A stretch of DNA of 64,000 bases, taken from contig JADLHT010000046.1 in assembly GCA_020848695.1 (NCBI GenBank), positions 1 to 64,000 of the forward strand. The letters are read 5' to 3'. Shown piece after piece: positions 51,888-61,497 of this stretch. The notes beneath the pieces are model-generated. The model saw only the letters and a list, made by a program, of their open reading frames with translations. It did no database searches and was not told the origin of the DNA. Source of the DNA: Saprospiraceae bacterium. Its GTDB lineage: Bacteria > Bacteroidota > Bacteroidia > Chitinophagales > Saprospiraceae. A program made the position numbers and the translations under genes. Position 1 is the stretch's first letter, and each line of letters opens with the position of its first letter.

Positions 51888-54857
51888 GTGTTAACCAACT
51901 GTCTTACATACTACAGCCTTTGCTACGGAACGAATTCCGTCGAAGAGTTGCTGCAAGAAGTTCGCAATAAAGGATATTCGACATTTGCATTAACGGATAT
52001 CAACAACACTTCAGCCTGTCTTGACACGGTTCGATTAAGCAAAGAGTATGGATTAAAACCAGCGCTGGGAATTGATTTTCGCAATGGAGTATCACAACAA
52101 TATGTCGGCATAGCGCGAAATAACTTTGGATTTAGAGAACTCAACGAACATCTCAGCACTCATCTACATTCAGGAATAAAGTTTGGTGAAATTGCACCGG
52201 AATTACATAATGCCTTCATAATATATCCTGCAGAAACATATCGCGGCTGGCCATTGCGCGATAATGAATTCGTCGGTATTCCCATCCGTATGTTGTCAAA
52301 GCTTGCTTTTCTTCCGAATCTGCAAAAACAAAAAACGAGATGGGTTGCCATGCAGGAGACTGTGTTTTCAGGGAAGAAACAATATAATGCACATCGCCTG
52401 CTTCGATCCATTGACACCAATGTTCTCCTCAGTAAATTATCACCGGATCAACAAGCGCCATACTTTGAACCCATGTTGACCTTTCATGAAATGAGAAAGA
52501 CCTATGCTGCCTATCCTCACATCATAGACAACACACAAGGATTACTTGCAGATTGTCACATACATTTCGAATACGGAAAACTTGCCAATAAGAATCTTCG
52601 CTACTACACCACTCATGCTGCTAGTGATATGCAACTCCTGAGAAAGACCTGTGAAGAAGGCCTCAAATATCGTTATCCAAAACCAAATCAGGAAGTATTC
52701 AGCAGAATGGAGAAAGAACTTGACATCATCGGGCAAATGAATTTTGCTTCCTACTTCCTCATTAATTGGGACATTATCCGCTATGCACAACATAAAAATT
52801 ATTACTACATTGGTCGTGGAAGCGGCGCCAATAGTCTGGTAGCCTATTTATTGCGTATTACAGATGTCGATCCGATTGAATTGGAATTGTATTTTGAAAG
52901 ATTTATCAACCAATTCAGGAGCAATGCGCCGGATTTTGATTTAGACTTTTCATGGACTGATCGCGATGATATTACCCGATACATTTTTGAAAGATTTGGT
53001 TATCATCGCACTGCTCTGTTGGGCTCTTACAATACTTTTCAACATGATGCAGTAATCCGTGAGTTGGGAAAAGTGTTTGGATTGCCTGCTCAAGAAATTG
53101 ATCAATTGCAAAGACCGGATCGGTATCCGAACGTTGATCAAACAGGAAAACTCGTATTGAGATACACCGAACTTATCAAAGGATATCCCAATCACTTGAG
53201 CATTCATTCGAGCGGAATTCTCATCTCCGAAGAACCCATTAGCAGCTATTCTGCGACTTTCCTTCCCCCAAAGGGGTTTCCTACCACACAATTCAGTATG
53301 CTGGAAGCAGAAGATATTGGATTATTTAAATTTGACATTTTGAGTCAACGCGGACTTGGAAAAATCAAAGATAGTCTTGAGCTCATCGAACAAAATAAAA
53401 AAATAAAAATCGATATACACGATATCGACCGATTTAAAAAAGATATTTTAGTGCGTGATCTTTTGCGTCAGGGAAAAGCAATCGGTTGCTTCTACATTGA
53501 ATCTCCCGCTATGCGCACTCTGCTCACCAAGTTGCAAGCAGACGATTATCTAAGATTAGTTGCAGCAAGTTCCATCATTCGTCCTGGAGTATCACGCAGC
53601 GGAATGATGCGGGCATATATTGAACGATACCGGAATCCTGATCTCCGAAAAAAAGCCCATGATGCTCTTCCCGAATTATATGATATTCTTCATGAGACCT
53701 ATGGCGTAATGGTATATCAGGAAGACGTAATTCGTGTAGCACATGAATTTGCTGACCTAAGTCTTGCGGAAGCGGATCATTTGAGACGGGGTATGTCCTG
53801 GAAATTCAAACAGAGAAATGAATTTGGATTGGTGCGGCAACATTTTTTTGATAATTGCAAAAAGAAAGGATACCCGGATAAACTCATCAACGAAATATGG
53901 TTACAAATAGAAAGCTTTGCCAATTATGCTTTCTCTAAAGGACATTCTGCAAGTTATGCAGTAGAAAGTTTTCAGGCACTTTACCTGAAAGCATATTACC
54001 CTCTTGAATATATGGTTGCAACGCTCAACAACGGCGGAGGGTTCTATCGACGCAGTCTATATGTTCATGAAGCACGCATGCATGGTGGAGAAATTGAAAT
54101 ACCCTGCATTAATAAAAGTCAAAGCCTGTGTTCTATTGAAGAAAGAAAAATTTATCTGGGATTGAATTTTGTAGCAGAGCTTGAAGAAGCTCTTATTCGT
54201 AAAATTCTGAATGAAAGAAGCCGCAACGGAAACTTTATTGACCTTCCAGATTTTATTCGAAGAGTTGCGATTGGTATTGAACAGGCTAGAATCCTCATTC
54301 GCATTGGAGCGTTTCGGTTTACCGGCAGATCAAAAAAAGAATTGCTCTGGGAAATCCATAGTCTTATTCATCCAAAAGACAAAAACAAAGCACAAAAAAT
54401 GCTTTTCATTCCGGAAACAAAAACCTGGCAACTTCCCAAACTACATCATTCCAGAATTGAACAGGCTTATGATGAAATTGAGTTGCTCGGTTTTTCACTT
54501 TGCTCTCCCTTTGACCTACTCAAAGAAGTTCCCGAAGAAGCCCTTCGCGCCAAAGATCTCCCTAAATTAATTGGCAAAACAATTAGCATAGCGGCCTATC
54601 TGATTACAGTAAAAATTACATTCACACACAAGGGAGATCGCATGTGTTTTGGTACATTTATCGACATAGATGGAGAATGGGTTGACACCGTACACTTTCC
54701 ACCTGCGTTAAAAGCATATCCATTCCGAGGCATGGGCTGTTACCTGATAAAAGGAAAGGTCATAAATGAATACGATGCGATCAGTATCGATGCAAGCTAT
54801 ATAAAAAGATTAGAGATGGTTGATCGCGAGAAGGCAATTCAGTTAGAGAAAATATAA
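51888..54857 (+). CDS. Second DNA polymerase III alpha subunit, DnaE2-like error-prone polymerase
   Basis: 989 residues, shorter than replicative DnaE (about 1160-1500). GTG start. The PHP domain at the N-terminus opens NCLTYYSLCYGTNS, without the metal-binding HxH of intact PHP domains. The polymerase core has GRGSGANSLVAYLL and the catalytic PDFDLDF (Asp349, 351, 353), then VMVYQEDVIRVAHEFADL, FSKGHSASYAVESFQALYLK and an OB fold near the end. It lacks the C-terminal tau-binding part. Beside dinB and under an SOS-type repressor it is likely the translesion DnaE2 class. Confidence 0.87.
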   Translation: MLTNCLTYYSLCYGTNSVEELLQEVRNKGYSTFALTDINNTSACLDTVRLSKEYGLKPALGIDFRNGVSQQYVGIARNNFGFRELNEHLSTHLHSGIKFGEIAPELHNAFIIYPAETYRGWPLRDNEFVGIPIRMLSKLAFLPNLQKQKTRWVAMQETVFSGKKQYNAHRLLRSIDTNVLLSKLSPDQQAPYFEPMLTFHEMRKTYAAYPHIIDNTQGLLADCHIHFEYGKLANKNLRYYTTHAASDMQLLRKTCEEGLKYRYPKPNQEVFSRMEKELDIIGQMNFASYFLINWDIIRYAQHKNYYYIGRGSGANSLVAYLLRITDVDPIELELYFERFINQFRSNAPDFDLDFSWTDRDDITRYIFERFGYHRTALLGSYNTFQHDAVIRELGKVFGLPAQEIDQLQRPDRYPNVDQTGKLVLRYTELIKGYPNHLSIHSSGILISEEPISSYSATFLPPKGFPTTQFSMLEAEDIGLFKFDILSQRGLGKIKDSLELIEQNKKIKIDIHDIDRFKKDILVRDLLRQGKAIGCFYIESPAMRTLLTKLQADDYLRLVAASSIIRPGVSRSGMMRAYIERYRNPDLRKKAHDALPELYDILHETYGVMVYQEDVIRVAHEFADLSLAEADHLRRGMSWKFKQRNEFGLVRQHFFDNCKKKGYPDKLINEIWLQIESFANYAFSKGHSASYAVESFQALYLKAYYPLEYMVATLNNGGGFYRRSLYVHEARMHGGEIEIPCINKSQSLCSIEERKIYLGLNFVAELEEALIRKILNERSRNGNFIDLPDFIRRVAIGIEQARILIRIGAFRFTGRSKKELLWEIHSLIHPKDKNKAQKMLFIPETKTWQLPKLHHSRIEQAYDEIELLGFSLCSPFDLLKEVPEEALRAKDLPKLIGKTISIAAYLITVKITFTHKGDRMCFGTFIDIDGEWVDTVHFPPALKAYPFRGMGCYLIKGKVINEYDAISIDASYIKRLEMVDREKAIQLEKI

Positions 54858-55022
54858 AATAAGTGTTCAACATTACAAAATCTAATTAACATTACACTTA
54901 TCCTATAAAAGCCAAGATCACTTGTTCAGCCCCTAGAATATCAGAATTATTAAGATAAAATCGGAAGAATTTGATAAAATCATATAGATAAAAATCTAAT
55001 ATTTACAATTTTACAATCAAGG

Positions 55023-55175
55023 ATGAACATGAATTTAACCGATGACTTATTGAAGTTCAATTCTATCCCTTCAGAATACTACCTACTAAATTGGAGGCAT
55101 CTAAATATGGGCGATTATTCCCAGATAAGATTAATAGCAGTACTTTTATTTGAAAATGCTAAATCACTAAATTAA
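55023..55175 (+). CDS. Possible 50-residue small protein
   Basis: ATG (55023) to TAA; the peptide opens MNMNLTDDLLKFNSIPSEYY and ends LFENAKSLN. It sits in the 355-base gap between the DnaE2-like gene and the E2 gene; the rest of that gap holds no recognised feature except the promoter element at 55188. A Gly-Gly-Ala-like GGATG context gives only a weak ribosome site. Chance occurrence cannot be excluded. Confidence 0.25.
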   Translation: MNMNLTDDLLKFNSIPSEYYLLNWRHLNMGDYSQIRLIAVLLFENAKSLN

Positions 55176-55187
55176 CACTTTATTCCC

Positions 55188-55195
55188 TATTTTTG
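55188..55195 (+). promoter_or_regulatory. Bacteroidota -7 element (TATTTTTG) of the E2 gene
   Basis: TATTTTTG fits TAnnTTTG and lies 17 bases before the ATG at 55213. Confidence 0.5.
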
Positions 55196-55212
55196 CCTTT
55201 CGAAAGATAAAT

Positions 55213-56442
55213 ATGGCAGAAGTTATCAGAATGCCCAGACTTAGTGACACCATGAAAGTAGGTGTAATCAGAACCTGGCATAAAAAAGTTGGTGATAAAT
55301 TACTACCCGGCGATGTACTTGCAGAAGTAGAAACAGACAAGGCAACTATGGACCTGGAAGCCTTTCAGGAAGGAACCTTGTTGTATATTGCAATTCAGGA
55401 AGGACAGGTGGAAGTGGATGGAATTATTGCAATCATTGGAAAGGAAGGAGAAGATTATCAATCCTTACTCAATGAAAAGTTGGAAATCAAGCCAGGCTCT
55501 TCTGAAAGCACAAAACTTTCAGAAATAACACTTCCTTCAAATGAATCTATATCAATACCAGCAACAACATCCTTAAGTGAAAGTAGTCGTATCAAAGCCT
55601 CTCCTCTAGCAAAATCTATTGCTAAGGAGAAAGGAATCGATCTCTCGACGATCTCCGGAACCGGTGAATCCGGAAGAATAATTAAACGTGACATTAAGGA
55701 ATCTTTAATTTTGTCAAGCCAAAAAATTACTACTAGCCGTATTGTTCCTTCATCTGTAAGTAGTGGAGATTCTGAAGTTCTTGTTTCTCAAATGAGACAG
55801 ACCATTGCAAACCGATTGTCGGAAAGCAAATTTTCTGCTCCGCATTTTTATCTAACTGTAGAAGTTGATATGGATGCCACGGTTGATGCAAGAAATCAAA
55901 TTAATAAAATTTCTGCTTCGAAAATATCATTTAACGACATTATAATAAAAGCTTCTTCAGTTGCATTAAAGTCTAATCCGGGAGTTAATGTTTCCTGGTA
56001 TGAAACAAAAATGATTTATCACAACGATGTACATATTGGAGTTGCTGTAGCCATTGAAGATGGGTTGGTTGTACCGGTGATCAGAAATTCAGACCAAAAA
56101 TCATTAAGTCAGATCAATACTGAAGTTGCGGATAAAGCAACTAGAGCAAAAAACAGAAAGTTGAGTTTAGATGAAATGCAGGGAAATACATTTACCATTT
56201 CAAATTTGGGAATGTTTGATATAGAAGAATTTACAGCAATTATTAATCCGCCAGATTCCTGTATTCTTGCAGTAGGATCCATTCTTAAAAAACCTGCTGT
56301 AAAAAACGATCAAATCGTAATTTCAAACAGAATGAAACTAACACTATCTTGTGATCACAGAGCTGTTGATGGTGCTACAGGTGCGAAATTTCTTCAGACT
56401 TTAAAAGGCTTACTAGAACAACCTATAAGCTTATTGCTTTAG
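55213..56442 (+). CDS. Pyruvate dehydrogenase-type dihydrolipoamide acetyltransferase (E2)
   Basis: 409 residues. One lipoyl domain (1-78) with the lipoylated Lys in ETDKATMDLEAF, a Ser-rich linker, an E1/E3-binding domain (about 127-165; ASPLAKSIAKEKGIDLSTI), and the catalytic domain with SAPHFYLTVEVDMD, SFNDIIIKA, FTISNLGMFDIEEFTAI and the active-site His in CDHRAVDGATGAKF. The ISNLGMF segment and single lipoyl domain fit the pyruvate rather than 2-oxoglutarate enzyme. E1 and E3 genes are not adjacent. A monocistronic unit with its own promoter. Confidence 0.9.
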   Translation: MAEVIRMPRLSDTMKVGVIRTWHKKVGDKLLPGDVLAEVETDKATMDLEAFQEGTLLYIAIQEGQVEVDGIIAIIGKEGEDYQSLLNEKLEIKPGSSESTKLSEITLPSNESISIPATTSLSESSRIKASPLAKSIAKEKGIDLSTISGTGESGRIIKRDIKESLILSSQKITTSRIVPSSVSSGDSEVLVSQMRQTIANRLSESKFSAPHFYLTVEVDMDATVDARNQINKISASKISFNDIIIKASSVALKSNPGVNVSWYETKMIYHNDVHIGVAVAIEDGLVVPVIRNSDQKSLSQINTEVADKATRAKNRKLSLDEMQGNTFTISNLGMFDIEEFTAIINPPDSCILAVGSILKKPAVKNDQIVISNRMKLTLSCDHRAVDGATGAKFLQTLKGLLEQPISLLL

Positions 56443-56677
56443 TACTTATAAAGAGCTGATTAAAATACTTTTGCAAGGTTTCAAGTGTATATTAAGCATA
56501 TACTTAACGATTTTATATCACATACCAACAACAGAGGCAGATAGATAAAAAAAATAAATTCTTGAGTCACTTATTTTTCCAACAAAAATTAATTCTGACA
56601 CAACTTATCCAAAATATGAAAAGAGACTGCTCTTCTAAAAGAAATGAACTGCTGGTATCCTTATGAAGTAATAAATC

Positions 56678-57994
56678 TTATTTTTTGAGTTTTTCCAATT
56701 TAGCTTTTGCAGCATTTGATTTCTCAAAATTTCCTTTTTTGGCATAAATTTCTTTAAGCGCAATTAATGTATTCACATCGTTAGGAGTTAACTCATCAGC
56801 TTTCTCAAGATAAGGCAAGGCTTTGTCAAAGTAAGAATCCATCTCTGCTTTTTTTGCATTGTACTTAGCAGTTCCGGCTGCGGAGTAATCATTAGCGAGA
56901 GTATTAATCTCTTTTGAAACCAAAGCTGCTTTATTGTAATATAAAGCGCCTTTACTATAAAGTGCATTTGCGTTATTGGGTTCTTTCTCAAGCACCAGAT
57001 CATAATATTTAAAGCTCTCTGCCTGTAACTGATCACCTTTAGTCATATTTCCTGCTTCAAATTCTTTCTGACTTAAATTATCATATACATTAGCAAGTGT
57101 TGAAATAATTGATGTATTATTAGGTTCTTTCTCCATCACCAACTTTAATTTATCAATTAGATCATCCAACTTTCCTTTTTTAATAAATGAATTGATTTCA
57201 GCAAATAAAAGATTCATTTCTTTAGGAAACTTTGAACGGCCTTTAGTTAAGAATGCATCTGCTTTGGCTTCATCAGAATTAGTATAAAAATTATAAAGTG
57301 ATTCATACACTACAGCACCAGCATTGGTACTGTCATTATAGTCTTTTGCCTCTAATTCTTCAAAATATTTTATTGATGTAATCTCATCTTTGCCTGCTTT
57401 TGCGCAAACTGCAACGACATATTTTTGTCTATTAATATCGCTTTCATTATCAAAGATTGGCTTCTGTCCACCGTCTTTTAGATTTTGGTTGATAAGCACT
57501 ACGGCTTCAAAATTCTTTGCGGCAGATTTGTATTTATTATAATTCTGACCTGCTGTATTATATAAGGAAGATCCAAAGTTATTTAAATATTGGCTTAACT
57601 CTTGCATTATGACATAAACGTCTTTCTTTTCAAAGGATTTAACTGCTTTATGCAAGGCATTCTCAAGTGCTTGATAGGCTATAATACCCGCATCCTCATT
57701 TTCAATTCTATATCTTGGATTGATTATAAGTTGAGTATTTTCATTAGCTGCAAGTTCGTTATAAACTTTACCCTTAACTAGATAAGTCTTATATGCTTCT
57801 GCAACCGTCGCATCTTTGGACGCAGCATCAATAAGCGACTTAGCTTCCATCAATTTATCCTTACCTGTTTTTGGGTCAAGAAGATACAATCCAACCAGTT
57901 TGTCCGCTTTTTTAACATCCTTTTCAGCATCCTGAGCAAGTAAAAAACTGCATCCAGAGAATGTTATAAAAATTACAAAGAATATATTTTTCAT
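56678..57994 (-). CDS. Exported TPR protein downstream of gyrA
   Basis: 438 residues. Signal peptide (IFFVIFITFSGCSFLLAQ; a Cys at residue 15 is not in a good lipobox). The rest is helical with several tetratricopeptide-type units, clearest at the C-terminus (DYNDSTNAGAVVYESLYNFY, EPNNANALYSKGALYYNKAA, TPNDVNTLIALKEIYAKKGN). It likely is a periplasmic scaffold. It follows gyrA on the same strand after an 82-base spacer that holds an 18-bp palindrome, so it probably has a promoter of its own. Confidence 0.8.
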   Translation of the reverse strand: MKNIFFVIFITFSGCSFLLAQDAEKDVKKADKLVGLYLLDPKTGKDKLMEAKSLIDAASKDATVAEAYKTYLVKGKVYNELAANENTQLIINPRYRIENEDAGIIAYQALENALHKAVKSFEKKDVYVIMQELSQYLNNFGSSLYNTAGQNYNKYKSAAKNFEAVVLINQNLKDGGQKPIFDNESDINRQKYVVAVCAKAGKDEITSIKYFEELEAKDYNDSTNAGAVVYESLYNFYTNSDEAKADAFLTKGRSKFPKEMNLLFAEINSFIKKGKLDDLIDKLKLVMEKEPNNTSIISTLANVYDNLSQKEFEAGNMTKGDQLQAESFKYYDLVLEKEPNNANALYSKGALYYNKAALVSKEINTLANDYSAAGTAKYNAKKAEMDSYFDKALPYLEKADELTPNDVNTLIALKEIYAKKGNFEKSNAAKAKLEKLKK

Positions 57995-58021
57995 TTTATT
58001 ATATTTTATGGTTAATTGCTA

Positions 58022-58039
58022 TTAGATTAATTAATCTAA
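58022..58039. promoter_or_regulatory. 18-bp perfect palindrome between gyrA and the TPR gene
   Basis: TTAGATTAATTAATCTAA equals its reverse complement, and a third half-site TAGATTAAT follows at 58043. It lies 28 bases upstream of the TPR gene ATG and could be an operator, although AT-only palindromes also arise by chance in such DNA. Confidence 0.4.
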
Positions 58040-58076
58040 AATAGATTAATATTCATTTGTTAAAATTAATTTAAAA

Positions 58077-60584
58077 TCATTCCTCAGAATCATCATTCAA
58101 TTCCAAGGTTACATCATCCGGGTTTTGAACTTCTTCATCATCCCTCTCAACGACAGCCACATCACCAATCTCATCTCCTTCATCCAGTCGGATTAGTTTG
58201 ACTCCTTGAGTGGCCCTTCCCATAATGCGCAAATTATCAACATGCATTCTAATAATTACACCGCTGGTTGTTGTAATCATAAGATCATCTGCATCATGTA
58301 CAAGTTTAATAGCTACAAGAAATCCTGTTTTATCTGTAACCAACAATGTACGAACGCCTTTTCCAGAACGATTGGTAATACGATAATCTTCCAGTCCTGA
58401 TCTTTTGCCGTTACCTTTTTCTGATACTACCAGGATCGAGGCTTCTTTATCATCCTTATCTACACAAATCATACCTACAACATAATCATCTCCATCCTCA
58501 TCGAGCGCAATTCCTCTAACTCCTGCTGCTGATCTTCCCATAGGCCTAACTTTAGATTCCGGAAAGCGGATCGCTCTACCTGTGCGATTGGCAATCAAGA
58601 TTTCTGAATTACCATTGGTAAGCCTTGCTTCAACGAGTGTATCACCTTCATTTATGCTTATAGCAATTATTCCGTTTGCCCTAGGTCGTGAAAAATCATT
58701 CAATGAACTCTTCTTAATTGTACCTTTCTTTGTGCAGAGAACAATATAATGGTTCTTTAGAAATTCTTCATCGTTTAAGTTTTCAATATTTATATATGCT
58801 TTTACCTTATCACCAGGTGAAAGCGTAATGATATTCTGAATCGCTCTTCCAAGAGAGGTTTTGTTCGCTTCAGGAATTTCAAACACTCTCAGCCAAAAAC
58901 ATTTACCAAACTCTGTAAACAGCAATAAGTAATTGTGGTTGGAAGCTATAAACATATGTTCTATAAAATCTTCATCCCTCGTTTTTGACCCTTTAGATCC
59001 TCTTCCTCCTCTACCTTGAATTCGATATTCAGAAGTTTTGGTTCTTTTAATATATCCTTGATGAGAAATGGTTACTACAACTTCATCGTTGGCGATGATA
59101 TCTTCCATATTGATATCTCCTTCAACCATTGTAATTTCTGTACGCCGATCATCTCCATATGATTCTTTGTCTTCTAACAATTCCTGAACAATGATTCTTT
59201 TCTGCTCTTCTTCACTTGATAGTATAAATTCCAGTTTTGCAATTAATTCCATCAATTCTTTATATTCTTCTCTTATCTTATCTCTTTCCAGGCCAGTTAA
59301 TTTTTGCAAGCGCATATCGAGAATTGCCTTAGCCTGAATTTCACTAAGCTGAAATGTGGACATCAATCCATTCTTAGCTGATTCTGTATCTGCAGAACCT
59401 CGAATCAAAGCAATAACCTCATCGAGATGATCTATTGCAATTAATAGACCTTCCAGAATGTGTGCTTTCTCTCGAGCTTGCTTTAATTCATATTGAGTTT
59501 TACGAACTAAAGTTTCAATTCTAAATTTTACAAATTCATCAATAAGTTGTCTGAGATTAAGGACGATGGGCCTTCCTTTGACAAGAGCGATATTGTTTAC
59601 TCCGTAGCTGCTTTGGAGCATGGTATACTTATAAAGATTACTTAGAACCACACTTCCTATAGCATCTTTTTTAAGTTCAATAACTATTCTAATACCGTTT
59701 CTGTCAGACTCATCTCTAACATCTTTAATGCCGGCTAATTTTTCTTCAAAAACCAATTCTGCTATTTTCTCCTGAAGTAAAGCTTTATTGACCTGATAAG
59801 GAATTTCTGTTATAATTATAGCTTCTCCATGATCCTGCACTTCGATTTCAGCCCTTCCTCGCACTACAACTCTTCCCCTTCCCGTTTCATATGCGTCGCG
59901 AATTCCTGAGGTTCCATAGATTATTCCTCCGGTAGGAAAATCCGGCCCTGGAATAAATTTCATTAACTCTTCAAGAGAAATTTCAGGATTTTGAATCGTA
60001 GCAACAATTCCATCAATGAGTTCGGTCAAATTATGGGGCAACATATTGGTCGCCATACCAACCGCAATTCCTGAAGACCCATTCATTAATAAGTTTGGTA
60101 GTCGCGCAGGCAATACAATTGGTTCTTCCAGTGAATCATCGAAATTTAATCTGAAATCAACCGTTTCTTTGTCAATGGATTGAAGAAGTTCGTCCGCAAT
60201 TTTTGATAATCTGACTTCCGTATATCGCATTGCTGCCGGTGCGTCTCCGTCCATTGAGCCAAAGTTACCTTGCCCATCAACCAAAGGATAACGCATTGAC
60301 CAAGGTTGAGCCATTCTTACCATTGCATCATAAACCGAACCATCTCCATGAGGGTGATACTTTCCCAAAACTTCTCCGACAATTCTTGCTGATTTTTTAT
60401 AGGGCTTGTTATATCTCATTCCTAATTCATGCATGCCGTATAATACTCTTCTATGTACAGGTTTCAAACCATCCCTTACATCCGGCAGTGCACGAGCCAC
60501 TATGACCGACATCGAATAATCGATATAAGCCGTCTGAAGTTGCTGTTCAATGTTTACCGGAATAATTTTATCCAATTCAGCCAT
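58077..60584 (-). CDS. gyrA: DNA gyrase subunit A
   Basis: 835 residues. The breakage-reunion domain has [20 protein letters not shown], catalytic Tyr121 ([10 protein letters not shown]) and the quinolone-pocket helix [17 protein letters not shown]. At the position of E. coli Ser83 there is Gly82 (codon GGT, 60341-60339); Asp86 (E. coli Asp87) is kept. Six C-terminal beta-pinwheel blades follow, with the gyrase GyrA box near [12 protein letters not shown] (which separates it from ParC), and an acidic tail. With GyrB it introduces negative supercoils. The gene lies on the minus strand with promoter-like TATTTTTG upstream. Confidence 0.95.
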   Translation of the reverse strand: MAELDKIIPVNIEQQLQTAYIDYSMSVIVARALPDVRDGLKPVHRRVLYGMHELGMRYNKPYKKSARIVGEVLGKYHPHGDGSVYDAMVRMAQPWSMRYPLVDGQGNFGSMDGDAPAAMRYTEVRLSKIADELLQSIDKETVDFRLNFDDSLEEPIVLPARLPNLLMNGSSGIAVGMATNMLPHNLTELIDGIVATIQNPEISLEELMKFIPGPDFPTGGIIYGTSGIRDAYETGRGRVVVRGRAEIEVQDHGEAIIITEIPYQVNKALLQEKIAELVFEEKLAGIKDVRDESDRNGIRIVIELKKDAIGSVVLSNLYKYTMLQSSYGVNNIALVKGRPIVLNLRQLIDEFVKFRIETLVRKTQYELKQAREKAHILEGLLIAIDHLDEVIALIRGSADTESAKNGLMSTFQLSEIQAKAILDMRLQKLTGLERDKIREEYKELMELIAKLEFILSSEEEQKRIIVQELLEDKESYGDDRRTEITMVEGDINMEDIIANDEVVVTISHQGYIKRTKTSEYRIQGRGGRGSKGSKTRDEDFIEHMFIASNHNYLLLFTEFGKCFWLRVFEIPEANKTSLGRAIQNIITLSPGDKVKAYINIENLNDEEFLKNHYIVLCTKKGTIKKSSLNDFSRPRANGIIAISINEGDTLVEARLTNGNSEILIANRTGRAIRFPESKVRPMGRSAAGVRGIALDEDGDDYVVGMICVDKDDKEASILVVSEKGNGKRSGLEDYRITNRSGKGVRTLLVTDKTGFLVAIKLVHDADDLMITTTSGVIIRMHVDNLRIMGRATQGVKLIRLDEGDEIGDVAVVERDDEEVQNPDDVTLELNDDSEE

Positions 60585-60606
60585 CTTGTGTTTTTAAAGA
60601 AGTTTG

Positions 60607-60614
60607 CAAAAATA
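60607..60614 (-). promoter_or_regulatory. Bacteroidota -7 element (TATTTTTG) of gyrA
   Basis: On the minus strand TATTTTTG ends 22 bases before the gyrA ATG at 60584; no clear -33 box was seen. Confidence 0.45.
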
Positions 60615-60741
60615 CAAAAAATAGCTCAAATTCACGAAAGATTAACAGCTAAAATTTTGATTTTAATTGCTGAATATCTATTATTTATAAATATTATTTT
60701 TTATAATGTATATCTAAAATTATTAATGTATTTCTGCCGCT

Positions 60742-60749
60742 TATCTTTG
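60742..60749 (+). promoter_or_regulatory. Bacteroidota -7 element (TATCTTTG) of the menG-porT unit
   Basis: TATCTTTG lies 16 bases before the TTG start at 60766. Confidence 0.5.
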
Positions 60750-60765
60750 CAAAAAAATCTTTTTT

Positions 60766-61497
60766 TTGTCCGAAATAAAACCATACTATAACTCTCAAGA
60801 AAGCAAGAAAAGTCAGGTGCAAAAAATGTTTGATAAAATTGCCCCTGTTTATGTTGCCCTCAATAGCATTTTAACCCTAGGGATAGATCAATCATGGAGA
60901 AAAAAGGCTATTTCAAAAATACCTGAGTCTTCTGAAATGTTAAAAATATTAGATGTTGCTTCAGGCACAGCAGACATGGCAATATTAGCCGCTAAAAAGT
61001 CAAAACAGAATACAATTTTAGGAATCGATATTTCGGAAGGAATGTTGAAAGTTGGTCGCGATCGAGTTAAAAAAATGAATCTAGAAAATCAAATTTCATT
61101 ACAATACGGCGATTGTGAAAAATTAAGCTTGAATGACGAAAAGTTTGATGTTGTAATGGCTTCATTCGGTATTAGAAATTTTGAGAATCTTGACGAAGGA
61201 TTAACTCAAATGTATAAAGTTATGAAACCGGGTGGAAAATTAATTTTGTTGGAGTTTTCAAAACCTGTTTTATTTCCATTTAAACAATTGTTTCATTTAT
61301 ACTTCAAATTTATTCTTCCCTTGGTTGGAAGGTTGGGCTCAAAAGATCAGAGGGCTTATAAATATTTATATGAGTCAGTACAACAGTTTCCAGATTATGA
61401 ACGTTTAATCCGCAAATTATCTCAGGCAGGTTTCAGCAATTGCCAGTATCAATCATTAAGTTTAGGAATATGTTGTCTTTACGAGGGAAAAAAATAA
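60766..61497 (+). CDS. menG: Demethylmenaquinone methyltransferase
   Basis: 243 residues, TTG start. Class I SAM methyltransferase of the UbiE/MenG family: VQKMFDKIAPVY at the N-terminus, SAM loop ILDVASGTADMA, GIDISEGML, YGDCEKLSLNDEKFDVV, ASFGIRNFENLDEGL and KPGGKLILLEFSKP. It adds the last methyl group of menaquinone, using SAM. The usual Asp in IAxxYDxLN is Val here (VYVALN, codon GTT). Its end overlaps the start of the porT gene by 28 bases, the same order seen in other Bacteroidota. Confidence 0.93.
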   Translation: MSEIKPYYNSQESKKSQVQKMFDKIAPVYVALNSILTLGIDQSWRKKAISKIPESSEMLKILDVASGTADMAILAAKKSKQNTILGIDISEGMLKVGRDRVKKMNLENQISLQYGDCEKLSLNDEKFDVVMASFGIRNFENLDEGLTQMYKVMKPGGKLILLEFSKPVLFPFKQLFHLYFKFILPLVGRLGSKDQRAYKYLYESVQQFPDYERLIRKLSQAGFSNCQYQSLSLGICCLYEGKK

